DNA of 64,000 nucleotides from Thalassotalea sp. PS06 (GTDB lineage Bacteria > Pseudomonadota > Gammaproteobacteria > Enterobacterales > Alteromonadaceae): contig NZ_CP041638.1 of assembly GCF_007197775.1 (NCBI RefSeq), forward strand, positions 1,922,001 through 1,986,000, written 5' to 3'. Under the pieces are notes generated by a model, which was not told the origin of the DNA, did no database searches, and saw only the letters and a list, made by a program, of their open reading frames with translations. Numbering within the stretch: position 1 is the stretch's first letter; every line of letters begins with the position of its first letter. The translations under genes and the position numbers were made by a program. Shown in pieces: positions 54,469-61,939 of the stretch.

Positions 54469-54879
54469 CTACTTTTTTTGAAGTTTAATTTCTTGTTGAA
54501 TAAAACCACCATCAATTGTTAGCCGAATTTCACCGGATTCTGATTTAATGACACTCCAAAAACAGTTTTCCTCATGGACTGTTGGTTTAGTAAATAAGTT
54601 GCCCTCAGACCAATGGGTAGCAGTGCAAATGGAATTTTGGTTTACCCGCCACAATGAAGGTTTATAATCTGGTTTACTATCAATTAGTGATTCAGTTGGG
54701 TTTGTTGATTTGATTCTATATGCAAATGTACGGTCTGGACGCAAATCAATAAACCCGGACTCAGAAAATCCATCTGTTTCAAGGTTCCACTCCCAATACC
54801 CGACAAGATCTTGTTCCTCTTTTGATAGATCCGAACAGCCACATAGTAATAAGGCTAAGTAAATAATCGTGTATTTCAT
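54469..54879 (-). CDS. C10: small lipoprotein
   Basis: 136 residues; signal peptide MKYTIIYLALLLCGC with lipobox LLCGC (Cys15). The mature part starts SDLSKEEQDLVGYWEWNLET and continues with DLRPDRTFAYRIKS, a lipocalin-like pattern of a stability motif followed by beta strands. Only weak similarity to any family is apparent. A periplasmic or outer membrane anchored protein is expected. Confidence 0.65.
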   Translation of the reverse strand: MKYTIIYLALLLCGCSDLSKEEQDLVGYWEWNLETDGFSESGFIDLRPDRTFAYRIKSTNPTESLIDSKPDYKPSLWRVNQNSICTATHWSEGNLFTKPTVHEENCFWSVIKSESGEIRLTIDGGFIQQEIKLQKK

Positions 54880-54887
54880 TCGATGAG

Positions 54888-54987
54888 GCCTAACGCCGTG
54901 CTAAGCGGCAAAAAAGTTTGGCTTAAAATTAGCGAGGTACGAGCACAAGCCAAACTTTTGTGTCCGTCCTTGAGCACCTTGTTATGC
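54888..54987 (-). repeat. attC of C9
   Basis: Boxes GCCTAAC (54888-54894) and GTTATGC (54981-54987). Same interior as the attC at 56032 except for one T. Confidence 0.88.
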
Positions 54988-55602
54988 GTAAATTTCACGC
55001 AATTCTTTAACTATGTCCTTATACTCTTTACCGACTAAACCTAAGTTTTGATGAAAAGTAAATCCAGACTTTTTTATTTGAGCCGAATCAAGGGCTATTT
55101 GGGCATGCTTAGATGCTGAGCCGTCATTACCATCATTTGCGTTTATGATAGCTAAAGCTGCATGCCAACGAAAAAAATCGATAGGGAACATTAGCCTGCT
55201 TTGGTTGGCGTTTAACACCGTTTCTGCTTTTGAATACAAGTGCACGAGTTTATTTTTGACAATTGTCAGCGGAAATAGAATATATGCGTCCGTTTTTAAA
55301 TTAGGAAACTCAAGCTCTCTATTTAACGCTTTTTCGTATGAATTTAACGCATCCTCTACCATATTTTTGGATATAAATGCGGATGCCATATCACAATAAG
55401 CTTGGGCATGATCAAAGTCGTCTTTTAACTCAAAGTATTTATCTAAAAGAGCGAGCGATATATCAGGATATTTTGTAGATAAAATAGATGCTTGGATTCT
55501 TAAATATTGCTCCTTTCTACGAGCACGCTTCAGCTTGAGATAGAACGCTTCTTCTATTTCTTCATTCCATTCTATATTTCGATACCAATCTTCGTTGCTC
55601 AA
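54982..55602 (-). CDS. C9: tetratricopeptide-like protein
   Basis: 206 residues from TTG 55602, with AAGGA eight bases upstream. The N-terminus NEDWYRNIEWNEEIEEAF and KARRKEQYLRIQ-type helix (actual KRARRKEQYLRIQ) belong to a widespread bacterial family with TPR-like helices: ALLDKYFELKDDFDHAQA, then VEDALNSYEKALN and HAALAIINAND. It is a cytoplasmic helical repeat protein of unknown role. An almost identical but frameshifted copy lies one cassette to the right (C7). Its stop codon lies inside the attC. Confidence 0.72.
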   Translation of the reverse strand: MSNEDWYRNIEWNEEIEEAFYLKLKRARRKEQYLRIQASILSTKYPDISLALLDKYFELKDDFDHAQAYCDMASAFISKNMVEDALNSYEKALNRELEFPNLKTDAYILFPLTIVKNKLVHLYSKAETVLNANQSRLMFPIDFFRWHAALAIINANDGNDGSASKHAQIALDSAQIKKSGFTFHQNLGLVGKEYKDIVKELREIYA

Positions 55603-55618
55603 CGAAACTTTCCTTTAC

Positions 55619-55719
55619 GCATAACGCCTCATTAAGAGGCAAATTTAACTTGGTTAAAATTCCGGAACACAGTGACAAAAACCAAGTTTAATTTGTCCTG
55701 CTTTAATGACTTGTTATAT
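55619..55719 (-). repeat. attC of C8
   Basis: Boxes GCATAAC (55619-55625) and GTTATAT (55713-55719); inner arms AACTTGGTTAAAA / AACCAAGTT variants. Confidence 0.85.
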
Positions 55720-56029
55720 TTTTATTATTCAAACCTACTTTTACAAAAATAGCACTTTTCATAAGCCTTCGTAAGCAAAAAAAGTCAAAAAATGAAGGTG
55801 TTTTAGTTAACACTGGTTTGCTACATTTGGGGCATTTTAAGCTAGTCGTTTTATGCAAAAAGACAACATAAATTGGAATGGTAAAGAAACCTCCAACTAG
55901 AAATGTGGCAAACTGTATTCCTTCATGTTCAAGACGCCCCATGAGCGTAAAAAGCGAGATAGCATAAGCAATTAACGCTAATACATACATCAGAGTATAT
56001 TTTCGAATTTTATTGTTGATCTTGCTCAT
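55703..56029 (-). CDS. C8: membrane protein with CxxC zinc-ribbon-like motif
   Basis: 108 residues. Two transmembrane helices (LMYVLALIAYAISLFTLMG, FATFLVGGFFTIPIYVVFL) are followed by a cytoplasmic LKCPKCSKPVLTKTP, a half zinc ribbon. The tail runs 16 bases into the attC. The ATG stands three bases after the core box GTTATAT, so the gene has almost no leader of its own. No family assigned. Confidence 0.6.
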   Translation of the reverse strand: MSKINNKIRKYTLMYVLALIAYAISLFTLMGRLEHEGIQFATFLVGGFFTIPIYVVFLHKTTSLKCPKCSKPVLTKTPSFFDFFCLRRLMKSAIFVKVGLNNKNITSH

Positions 56030-56031
56030 AA

Positions 56032-56130
56032 ATATAACGCCGTGCTAAGCGGCAAAAAAGTTTGGCTTAAAATTAGCGAGGTACGAGCACAAGCCAAACT
56101 TTGTGTCCGTCCTTGAGCACCTTGTTATGC
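56032..56130 (-). repeat. attC of C7
   Basis: Boxes ATATAAC (56032-56038) and GTTATGC (56124-56130). A duplicate of the attC at 54888 minus one T. Confidence 0.88.
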
Positions 56131-56741
56131 GTAAATTTCACGCAATTCTTTAACTATGTCCTTATACTCTTTACCGACTAAACCTAAGTTTTGATGAAAA
56201 GTAAATCCAGACTTTTTATTTGAGCCGAATCAAGGGCTATTTGGGCATGCTTAGATGCTGAGCCGTCATTACCATCATTTGCGTTTATGATAGCTAAAGC
56301 TGCATGCCAACGAAAAAAATCGATAGGGAACATTAGCCTGCTTTGGTTGGCGTTTAACACCGTTTCTGCTTTTGAATACAAGTGCACGAGTTTATTTTGA
56401 CAATTGTCAGCGGAAATAGAATATATGCGTCCGTTTTTAAATTAGGAAACTCAAGCTCTCTATTTAACGCTTTTTCGTATGAATTTAACGCATCCTCTAC
56501 CATATTTTTGGATATAAATGCGGATGCCATATCACAATAAGCTTGGGCATGATCAAAGTCGTCTTTTAACTCAAAGTATTTATCTAAAAGAGCGAGCGAT
56601 ATATCAGGATATTTTGTAGATAAAATAGATGCTTGGATTCTTAAATATTGCTCCTTTCTACGAGCACGCTTCAGCTTGAGATAGAACGCTTCTTCTATTT
56701 CTTCATTCCATTCTATTTCGATACCAATCTTCGTTGCTCAA
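56125..56741 (-). pseudogene. C7: frameshifted duplicate of the C9 TPR cassette
   Basis: Matches 54982-55602 base for base except for deletions: one T in the run near 56217, one T near 56397, and two bases (AT) near 56716; a fourth T is missing in the attC. No substitutions are visible over about 730 bp. The frame is broken three times, so no intact protein is made. Since all differences are short-run deletions, a sequence error is a serious alternative to true decay. Confidence 0.85.
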
Positions 56742-56757
56742 CGAAACTTTCCTTTAC

Positions 56758-56859
56758 GCATAACGCCTCGTTAAGAGGCAATAAAATTGTTGGCTAAATT
56801 AAGCGACGAAGGAGTAAAAGCCAACAGTTTTTTGTCCTTTTTTAAACGACTTGTTAGGG
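56758..56859 (-). repeat. attC of C6
   Basis: Boxes GCATAAC (56758-56764) and GTTAGGG (56853-56859); inner arms TTGTTGGCTAAA / AAGCCAACAG. Confidence 0.88.
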
Positions 56860-56862
56860 ATA

Positions 56863-57153
56863 TTACTCCAACATAGCCTCTTTAGTTTCAATGAGTAAGC
56901 GAGCAACTTCAAGTGCCTTTTTACTATTTGCGGACATTCCCATTGAGCCTGACTCTACTTTAATTAAATAAGCTGAAACCTCATGATCTTTCGAGTTGTT
57001 AAGTAACAATTTAAAAACTTGCGGTAAATAGGATTGGTACTCATCACGAGCCATCGGTATATCGCAAACACCTATAGGATCCCAAAGGTAAAATAGGATT
57101 TCATCAACTCGACGATATAGCCCTTTTTCTGAAGTACTGAGCTTATTATTCAT
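56863..57153 (-). CDS. C6: small acidic helical protein with WDPIGV...DEY motif
   Basis: 96 residues. The motif FYLWDPIGVCDIPMARDEYQ recalls the WDP-x-G...DEY pattern of DUF1871-type proteins, and the rest is helical (FKLLLNNSKDHEVSAYLIKV, ALEVARLLIETKEAML). A role is unknown; small acidic helical proteins of this kind are common in integrons. The ATG stands five bases after GTTAGGG, so the recombination core box supplies the AGGG ribosome binding site. Confidence 0.62.
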   Translation of the reverse strand: MNNKLSTSEKGLYRRVDEILFYLWDPIGVCDIPMARDEYQSYLPQVFKLLLNNSKDHEVSAYLIKVESGSMGMSANSKKALEVARLLIETKEAMLE

Positions 57154-57157
57154 ATAT

Positions 57158-57261
57158 CCCTAACGCCTGGCTCAGCCGCCGCAATAACTGGCGGTTGTTT
57201 TGCCTGCTTTTTGGCAAAACAAGTGACAGTTTTTGCGGTCGGTTGCAGCCACTTGTTATGC
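57158..57261 (-). repeat. attC of C5
   Basis: Boxes CCCTAAC (57158-57164) and GTTATGC (57255-57261); 104 bp with GTTTTGCC / GGCAAAAC inner stem. Confidence 0.85.
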
Positions 57262-57798
57262 ACCTTGTAAATTCACCCTAACAGCAGGCTCTCCGACTCT
57301 CTCATGTACCCAAACTTCTATAAGATTTATATCTATCTTATCTTCTCTATCGCGAAATTGTAGCTCTTGTATTTGCTCAATTATGCGATTCAAATTTCCA
57401 TATCCGTAAAATAGATATATCCCTTTTTGGTAATTTGCGTGCCTTCTAAATGCTGTGAGAGTGCTTAGATCTTTAGCAATGCCATTTATAGCTGCTGTTA
57501 TTGGTTTAACTTCAATTATGGTGTGATTACCATCCATATCACCAGGAACATGGACAAGTAGGTCAGGCTTAACATTATCAAGATCATTGCCTCTTATAAG
57601 AGGATGACCGGACTTATCAATTTCACCGCTTAGTTCATACTCTTCATTAGCAGGCCATATTAATCGCAGCTGGTGGTAAAGCTCATAGCAATATACTCGC
57701 TCCCGATAAATGGGATCTTCACGGCCATCAATAGGTAATTGGAAATAATTTTCTCCAATCGCACTCGTGGCATCGCTTAGTAATTGCTCGATATTCAT
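57256..57798 (-). CDS. C5: PD-(D/E)XK-like protein
   Basis: 180 residues from ATG 57798 (GGAGAG upstream). A PD-(D/E)XK nuclease core is visible: an early helix with Glu (ERVYCYELYHQLRLIWP), then KPD at 77-79 (NVKPDLLVHVPG), and IIEVKP with Glu96 and Lys98. Relatives are sometimes annotated, probably wrongly, as methionyl-tRNA formyltransferase-like. Whether it cuts DNA is unknown; it might be a defence nuclease or an inactive relative. No partner gene such as a methylase is adjacent. Confidence 0.65.
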   Translation of the reverse strand: MNIEQLLSDATSAIGENYFQLPIDGREDPIYRERVYCYELYHQLRLIWPANEEYELSGEIDKSGHPLIRGNDLDNVKPDLLVHVPGDMDGNHTIIEVKPITAAINGIAKDLSTLTAFRRHANYQKGIYLFYGYGNLNRIIEQIQELQFRDREDKIDINLIEVWVHERVGEPAVRVNLQGA

Positions 57799-57811
57799 TT
57801 ACTCTCCATGT

Positions 57812-57907
57812 GCATAACGCCCGCCTAAACGGCGGAAAATGCTTGGCTATAATGTTTATCGAACGTAGCCAAGCGTTTTACGTCCGATTTTAAGGCACTT
57901 GTTATAT
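57812..57907 (-). repeat. attC of C4
   Basis: Boxes GCATAAC (57812-57818) and GTTATAT (57901-57907). Interior identical to the attC at 54036. Confidence 0.88.
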
Positions 57908-58115
57908 TTCCATTTTTTAGGAATTTACGCTGCCCTATGCTATGTACTATTTGCGACTTCCGCTATCCCGATTTCTATACGCAATGTCTGGATATATACG
58001 CTTGAATAGATACGTTCGCTGGGAATTAATGTGCGGAGTGAATTTACTTATGTTCCTACGCCATTCCCTGACATTTCAACCATTCCTGGTATCTGCGATA
58101 AATCGCTGGTGGTAA
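57908..58115 (-). other. C4: cassette without sense ORF (copy B)
   Basis: About 208 bp with no minus-strand ORF. It shares the conserved core with C2 and C11 (58007-58085: CTGGGAATTAATGTGC, then GTGAATTTACTTAT and CGCCATTCCCTGACA). A plus-strand ORF, 57942-58115, reads MYYLRLPLSRFLYAMS, later YVRWELMCGVN, and ends WW exactly at the next attC. It runs against the cassette orientation. Confidence 0.6.
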
Positions 58116-58216
58116 ATATAACGCCCCACTAAGGGGCTAATAAATAGTTGGCTAAAATAGCGAACGAAGTGAGACTAGCCAACTGTTTTTAGTCCCGCTT
58201 AAGTGACTTGTTAGGT
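58116..58216 (-). repeat. attC of C3
   Basis: Boxes ATATAAC (58116-58122) and GTTAGGT (58210-58216); inner arms AGTTGGCTAAAA / CTAGCCAACT. Confidence 0.88.
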
Positions 58217-58271
58217 GTAATTTACACGAAATGCCTTTTTTTACCTGTACTTATGTATGAATTATAACCTT

Positions 58272-58517
58272 TTACTTTTTCATTTTGCTCTTTTGTCCAC
58301 TCTTCTTTTTTTGTTCGCATTTCCATTCGTAGCGCACTTGAAGCTTTTTTGTAACGAGCTTATTGAATTCGGTTGTTGAAAACTGGCTAGGTACACCACC
58401 TTTTGCAGTTATTAAGGACTTATACTCTAATGCTAATTTACTCGCTTCTTCGGCACTCACTTTAAAAGTATTAAAGATATATGTAGCTTCACTCGAAAGC
58501 TTTAGTTCTCCGTTCAT
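58272..58517 (-). CDS. C3: small lysine-rich protein, unknown
   Basis: 81 residues from ATG 58517 (GAGG six bases upstream; a GTG two codons earlier is possible). A helical N-terminal part (LSSEATYIFNTFKVSAEEAS) and a basic tail (KCEQKKKSGQKSKMKK). The basic end suggests nucleic acid or membrane contact. No family recognised. Some 55 bp of non-coding sequence separate it from its attC. Confidence 0.5.
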   Translation of the reverse strand: MNGELKLSSEATYIFNTFKVSAEEASKLALEYKSLITAKGGVPSQFSTTEFNKLVTKKLQVRYEWKCEQKKKSGQKSKMKK

Positions 58518-58556
58518 AACCACCCTCGAATAATCAACGTGCCGACTTGCATTTAC

Positions 58557-58655
58557 ACCTAACGCCCCAATAAGCGGCGGAGAATAGTTGGCTATAGTTT
58601 CGAGGAACGACCGTAGCCAACTGTTATACGTCCGTTCTTTATTGGCTTGTTATTT
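58557..58655 (-). repeat. attC of C2
   Basis: Boxes ACCTAAC (58557-58563) and GTTATTT (58649-58655); inner arms AGTTGGCTATAG / GTAGCCAACT. Confidence 0.88.
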
Positions 58656-58863
58656 TTCCAACTTCTATTCGTTTTGCGCTGTCTCGTTCGGTGCGCAAAG
58701 TAAACTTACACTATCTTAATTTTTACCACTTTACTCTGATATTTTGCGCAAGAAAAGTTACGCTGCCTGGGAATTGATACGCTGAATGAATTTACTTACT
58801 TTCTTACGCCATTCCCTGACGATACCACTATCCTAATTTTCTTCGAAAGATCGCTGATTGGAA
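58656..58863 (-). other. C2: cassette without sense ORF (copy C)
   Basis: About 208 bp with no minus-strand ORF. The shared core is near 58757-58835 (TACGCTGCCTGGGAATTGAT, ATGAATTTACTTACTTTC, CGCCATTCCCTGACG). The plus-strand frame seen in A and B is interrupted here by a TGA after YAAWELIR, so a conserved plus-strand protein is doubtful for this copy. Confidence 0.6.
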
Positions 58864-58963
58864 ATATAACGCCTTACTAATGGGCGCATAAATGCTTGGC
58901 TAAAATTAGCGACGAAGGAGCACAAGCCAAGCGTTTTGCGTCCTTTTGAGTAACTTGTTAGGT
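58864..58963 (-). repeat. attC of C1
   Basis: Boxes ATATAAC (58864-58870) and GTTAGGT (58957-58963); inner arms GCTTGGCTAAAA / AAGCCAAGC. Confidence 0.9.
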
Positions 58964-58969
58964 GTATTT

Positions 58970-59239
58970 TTACACCAACGCCCACAACATTAAAATGTAC
59001 GCCGAACTAATTACTATGGGCGCTATATAGTCCAAATATGATCCGTAAGAGTCCTCAGTATCATCTACTCTAAATGTAGCAAGCAAAAGCACAGAGCCTT
59101 GGAAAGAAAAATACCCTAATACTAATGCCAATGTTGCAGTGAACAAAGATGAACTGTTAATGAAAAATAGTATAAATGCCACTAAGTTAATCAGTGCAAT
59201 CACTGTAATTTCGATTTTCTGGCGGACTAGATAATTCAT
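58970..59239 (-). CDS. C1: small membrane protein, first cassette
   Basis: 89 residues with three hydrophobic segments (ITVIALINLVAFILFFI, LFTATLALVLGYFSFQGSVL, IAPIVISSAYILMLWAL). The ATG lies two bases after the GTTAGGT box at the attI junction. Being next to attI it is the most recently inserted cassette and the best placed for expression from a Pc promoter. No family recognised. Confidence 0.6.
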   Translation of the reverse strand: MNYLVRQKIEITVIALINLVAFILFFINSSSLFTATLALVLGYFSFQGSVLLLATFRVDDTEDSYGSYLDYIAPIVISSAYILMLWALV

Positions 59240-59240
59240 A

Positions 59241-59310
59241 CACCTAACAGTTTATTATGTAGACGGCTTAGTAAATCCCATCTACGAATGTCTCCTAAAG
59301 CTATCAGAAA
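59241..59310 (-). other. attI recombination site (approximate extent)
   Basis: The first cassette joins at CACCTAAC (59241-59248), that is GTTAGGTG on the minus strand, with crossover expected after the G. attI is the adjoining sequence to the right; its outer limit cannot be read by eye. The remaining 59311-59686 stretch is AT-rich. It should hold the Pc promoter facing left, but no convincing -35/-10 pair stands out. Confidence 0.65.
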
Positions 59311-59686
59311 AGCATCCTAATTCAAATAATTAAATCAACAGGCAGAACCAAAACAAGTAATTTCACCAGCTATTACTGAGCCGGCATAGTAATATCACTT
59401 TTCATTCAATAAAACCCCAACAAACTCATATCGTTATTAGAAATTCTCATCACAATTAAAGCTTGTTACTAAGCGGTCTCGGTAAATCTTCCTAAATATT
59501 ACAATTAATATATTAAATACAGAGGATTACATGAATCCATTGCAACGATTAATGGAAATTACTAGGCCTGCTAAGTAAATACGTCCCCTAAAAAGGCTAA
59601 ACACTTACTTTTCAATTGGTTAGTATCATCTTAGATGTATTATTTGGAAATTTACTTGGAGTTCTCAGTAATTCGCCAAGAAAAAT

Positions 59687-59730
59687 TTGGCAAAAATATC
59701 TCCCACAACTATAACTGTATATACATACAG
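59687..59730 (+). promoter_or_regulatory. intI promoter with LexA box
   Basis: -35 TTGGCA (59687-59692), 17-bp spacer, -10 TATAAC (59710-59715). A perfect LexA operator CTGT-ATATACAT-ACAG (59715-59730) overlaps the -10 and lies 16 bases before the ATG. SOS control of integrase is known for Vibrio cholerae and class 1 integrons, so induction by DNA damage is expected. Confidence 0.9.
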
Positions 59731-59746
59731 TTATAGTGAGTCTATT

Positions 59747-60742
59747 ATGAATAAATCCCCTTTTCTTGAGAACATTCGTCATGTTCTAAGAACCAAACAC
59801 TACAGTATCCAAACAGAAAAAACGTATTTAACCTGGATCAGACGGTTCATCCTATTTAATCAAAAGCGCCATCCTGCGGATATGGGTGAAGAAGAGGTGA
59901 GTCGATTTTTATCTCATCTGGCCGTAGAGCGCAAGGTGACGTCGTCAACTCAAAACCTGGCGCTATGCGCTATCGTATTTATGTATAAACACGTTTTAAA
60001 TCGTGAATTAGTTTTGCTAGATGACACTGTTCGGGCAAAGGCGCCAAAACGAGTGCCAGTAGTTTTATCGAATAAGGAAGCCATGGATTTGATTTTGGCA
60101 ATGAAATCGCCCTATCAATTAATGTTTTCTATTTTATACGGTTGTGGTTTGAGAAAGGCTGAATTACTGAGATTACGAGTAAAAGACATAGACTTTGAAA
60201 ACCGTTCTATCTTTATTTTTCGAGGAAAAGGGCAAAAAGACAGAGTAACCATGCTGCCGCAGTCTTTAATTCCGAACCTGAAAGAACAAATTAAAATTGT
60301 TGAACGTATCCACCAAAAAGACGTAGCCGAGGGAGAAGGAAAAACCAGTTTACCCACAGGGTTAGCGCGGAAATACCCTTACGCGATCACCGAATTAAAA
60401 TGGCAATACCTGTTCCCTTCGTCGTCGCGTTGCAAACATCCGACTGATGGTTATTATTGCAGGCACCATTTGCATTGGACAGCACTGTCGAAAGTGTTAA
60501 GAAAAGCCGTAAAAGAAAGTGGAATTAACAAACATGTCACCGCCCATACATTTCGCCATAGCTTTGCAACCCAATTATTACTCAGTGGTTCAGATATCAG
60601 AACAGTTCAGGAGCTACTAGGACATACGGACTTAAAAACCACGCAAATATACACCCATGTCATAGGTCAACATTCGTCAGGGACATTAAGCCCCATTGAC
60701 AGGAACCAACTAATACAAAAAATAACCAACAACGATGTCTGA
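59747..60742 (+). CDS. intI: Integron integrase
   Basis: 331 residues from ATG 59747 (GTGAG seven bases upstream). An in-frame TTG at 59687 is rejected because promoter and LexA box would fall inside the gene. Tyrosine recombinase with catalytic Arg136 ([15 protein letters not shown]), Lys in RGKGQKDR, His267-x-x-Arg270 ([12 protein letters not shown]), His293 (LGHTD) and nucleophile Tyr302 (IYTHV). The integron-specific insertion [10 protein letters not shown] (about 217-226) is present. It recombines attI with single-stranded attC hairpins. All catalytic residues are intact, so it is probably active. Confidence 0.96.
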   Translation: MNKSPFLENIRHVLRTKHYSIQTEKTYLTWIRRFILFNQKRHPADMGEEEVSRFLSHLAVERKVTSSTQNLALCAIVFMYKHVLNRELVLLDDTVRAKAPKRVPVVLSNKEAMDLILAMKSPYQLMFSILYGCGLRKAELLRLRVKDIDFENRSIFIFRGKGQKDRVTMLPQSLIPNLKEQIKIVERIHQKDVAEGEGKTSLPTGLARKYPYAITELKWQYLFPSSSRCKHPTDGYYCRHHLHWTALSKVLRKAVKESGINKHVTAHTFRHSFATQLLLSGSDIRTVQELLGHTDLKTTQIYTHVIGQHSSGTLSPIDRNQLIQKITNNDV

Positions 60743-60768
60743 ATGTAATTTGATCAAAGCTAAAAACG

Positions 60769-61005
60769 TTAATTTCCTTTCTTCATCTTCGCAGGAGCGG
60801 GCGCCCCATACTCGTTTTTAAACTCAGCCATCACTTGTTCTAACGCGTCATAATCAACAATGGTATCGAGATTTTCCAGCAGAATGGTTAGAAGGTAATT
60901 GTTTGAATAGTGATATTGGCTATTAAGTTCTCGAAGATTGTCATAGGCTTTTGTCGATAGTCCGACACTTAACCGTTTTGGTAATGGGTATCGCTTAGCT
61001 GCCAT
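60769..61005 (-). CDS. Small unknown protein, ribbon-helix-helix-like
   Basis: 78 residues from ATG 61005 with GAGGAGAG upstream. The start MAAKRYPLPKRLSVGLSTKA with following YDNLRELNSQYHYSNNYLLT resembles a short beta strand and two helices, as in ribbon-helix-helix DNA-binding proteins, but the match is loose. The tail is basic (PAPAKMKKGN). It faces intI with a 26-bp gap. Confidence 0.55.
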   Translation of the reverse strand: MAAKRYPLPKRLSVGLSTKAYDNLRELNSQYHYSNNYLLTILLENLDTIVDYDALEQVMAEFKNEYGAPAPAKMKKGN

Positions 61006-61071
61006 AGAACTCTCCTCGAGAACTTGTTTCTTATATAGTTAGGTGTGTTTTATGTCTTTTTGATTTCGACC

Positions 61072-61830
61072 TTAAACCGGATTGTCGATATCGATAAACT
61101 CAACATCGAGTCCGTGTTCTGACACCAAATACTCACCTACGGCTTTAATGCCATATCGCTCGGTCGCATGGTGTCCTGCAGCAAAAAAATGAATATCCAT
61201 TTCCCGGGCAACATGGGTAGTCTGCTCGCTAGCTTCACCGGTAATAAAGGCATCGATGCCCTGCTCTGCGGCTAAATCGATATAGCCCTGGCCACCGCCA
61301 GTGCACCAGGCGACAGTTTTAATTGGACGATTGCTGCTACCAGGAATATGCAAGACCTCACGATTCAGGGTTTCCTGGATACGCGACGCAAAGTTTTCAC
61401 CATCAACGGCGTCGTTAAGTTCACCGCGCAAACTTACACTTAACGGGTTTTCCAGCTCCAAAGGACCGGTAACTTCGATACCTAATAGTTTGGCGAGTTG
61501 GGCATTGTTGCCTAAGGTTTCATGGATATCTAATGGCAGGTGATACGCAAACAAATTGATGTTGTTATCCAATAACGTCTTGATGCGTTTTTGCTTCATA
61601 CCAACGATTGGGTAAGCTTCGTTTTTCCAGAAGTATCCATGGTGCACTAAAATTGCATCAGCGCCCTTTTCTACGGCCTTTTCTAGTAACGCGTAACTTG
61701 CTGTCACCCCCGTTACTACTTTCTTTATCGTATCGGAGCCCTCAACCTGTAAGCCATTCGGACAAAAATCCTTAATACGACCAGGTTGTAATAGCTCAGT
61801 TAAAATCTTTTCAAATTGTTGACGTTGCAT
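61072..61830 (-). CDS. Nif3-like dinuclear metal center protein
   Basis: 252 residues from ATG 61830. NIF3/YbgI family: FCPNGLQVEG, ADAILVHHGYFWKNE with metal-binding histidines, YHLPLDIHETLGNNAQLA, and a C-terminal segment FFAAGHHATERYGIKAVGEYL with further metal ligands. The family forms toroidal hexamers with two metals per subunit. A GTP cyclohydrolase I type 2 role has been proposed but is not proven. Conserved in most bacteria. Confidence 0.92.
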   Translation of the reverse strand: MQRQQFEKILTELLQPGRIKDFCPNGLQVEGSDTIKKVVTGVTASYALLEKAVEKGADAILVHHGYFWKNEAYPIVGMKQKRIKTLLDNNINLFAYHLPLDIHETLGNNAQLAKLLGIEVTGPLELENPLSVSLRGELNDAVDGENFASRIQETLNREVLHIPGSSNRPIKTVAWCTGGGQGYIDLAAEQGIDAFITGEASEQTTHVAREMDIHFFAAGHHATERYGIKAVGEYLVSEHGLDVEFIDIDNPV

Positions 61831-61939
61831 GTGCAAATCTCAGATAAAAATAGAAAATTTAATGCGTGAATGGCAAGGATAATACCATGAAAAGGAAGAA
61901 CCGCTAAGTTGCAAGAAAACTTGAGCGTGATAGCTGATA

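Larger units (their letters stand above)
50086..60742. mobile_element. Sedentary chromosomal integron, integrase plus about 17 cassettes
   Basis: The integrase gene reads right from 59747. The attI junction lies at 59248 and cassettes extend left to about 50.1 kb. Sixteen recognisable attC sites, all in the same orientation, begin with RYYYAAC-type and end with GTTRRRY-type core boxes when read on the plus strand. Cassette genes read on the minus strand away from attI, as expected. Cassettes are numbered C1 (next to attI) to C17 (distal) in the entries below. Confidence 0.93.

Noticed and set aside
59311..59686. Pc promoter for the cassettes
   Set aside because: It must exist if the array is expressed, but no convincing -35/-10 pair could be picked on the minus strand.
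59687..59746. Twenty-codon N-terminal extension of the integrase from TTG
   Set aside because: It covers the -35, -10 and LexA box, and family members start near MNKSPF.
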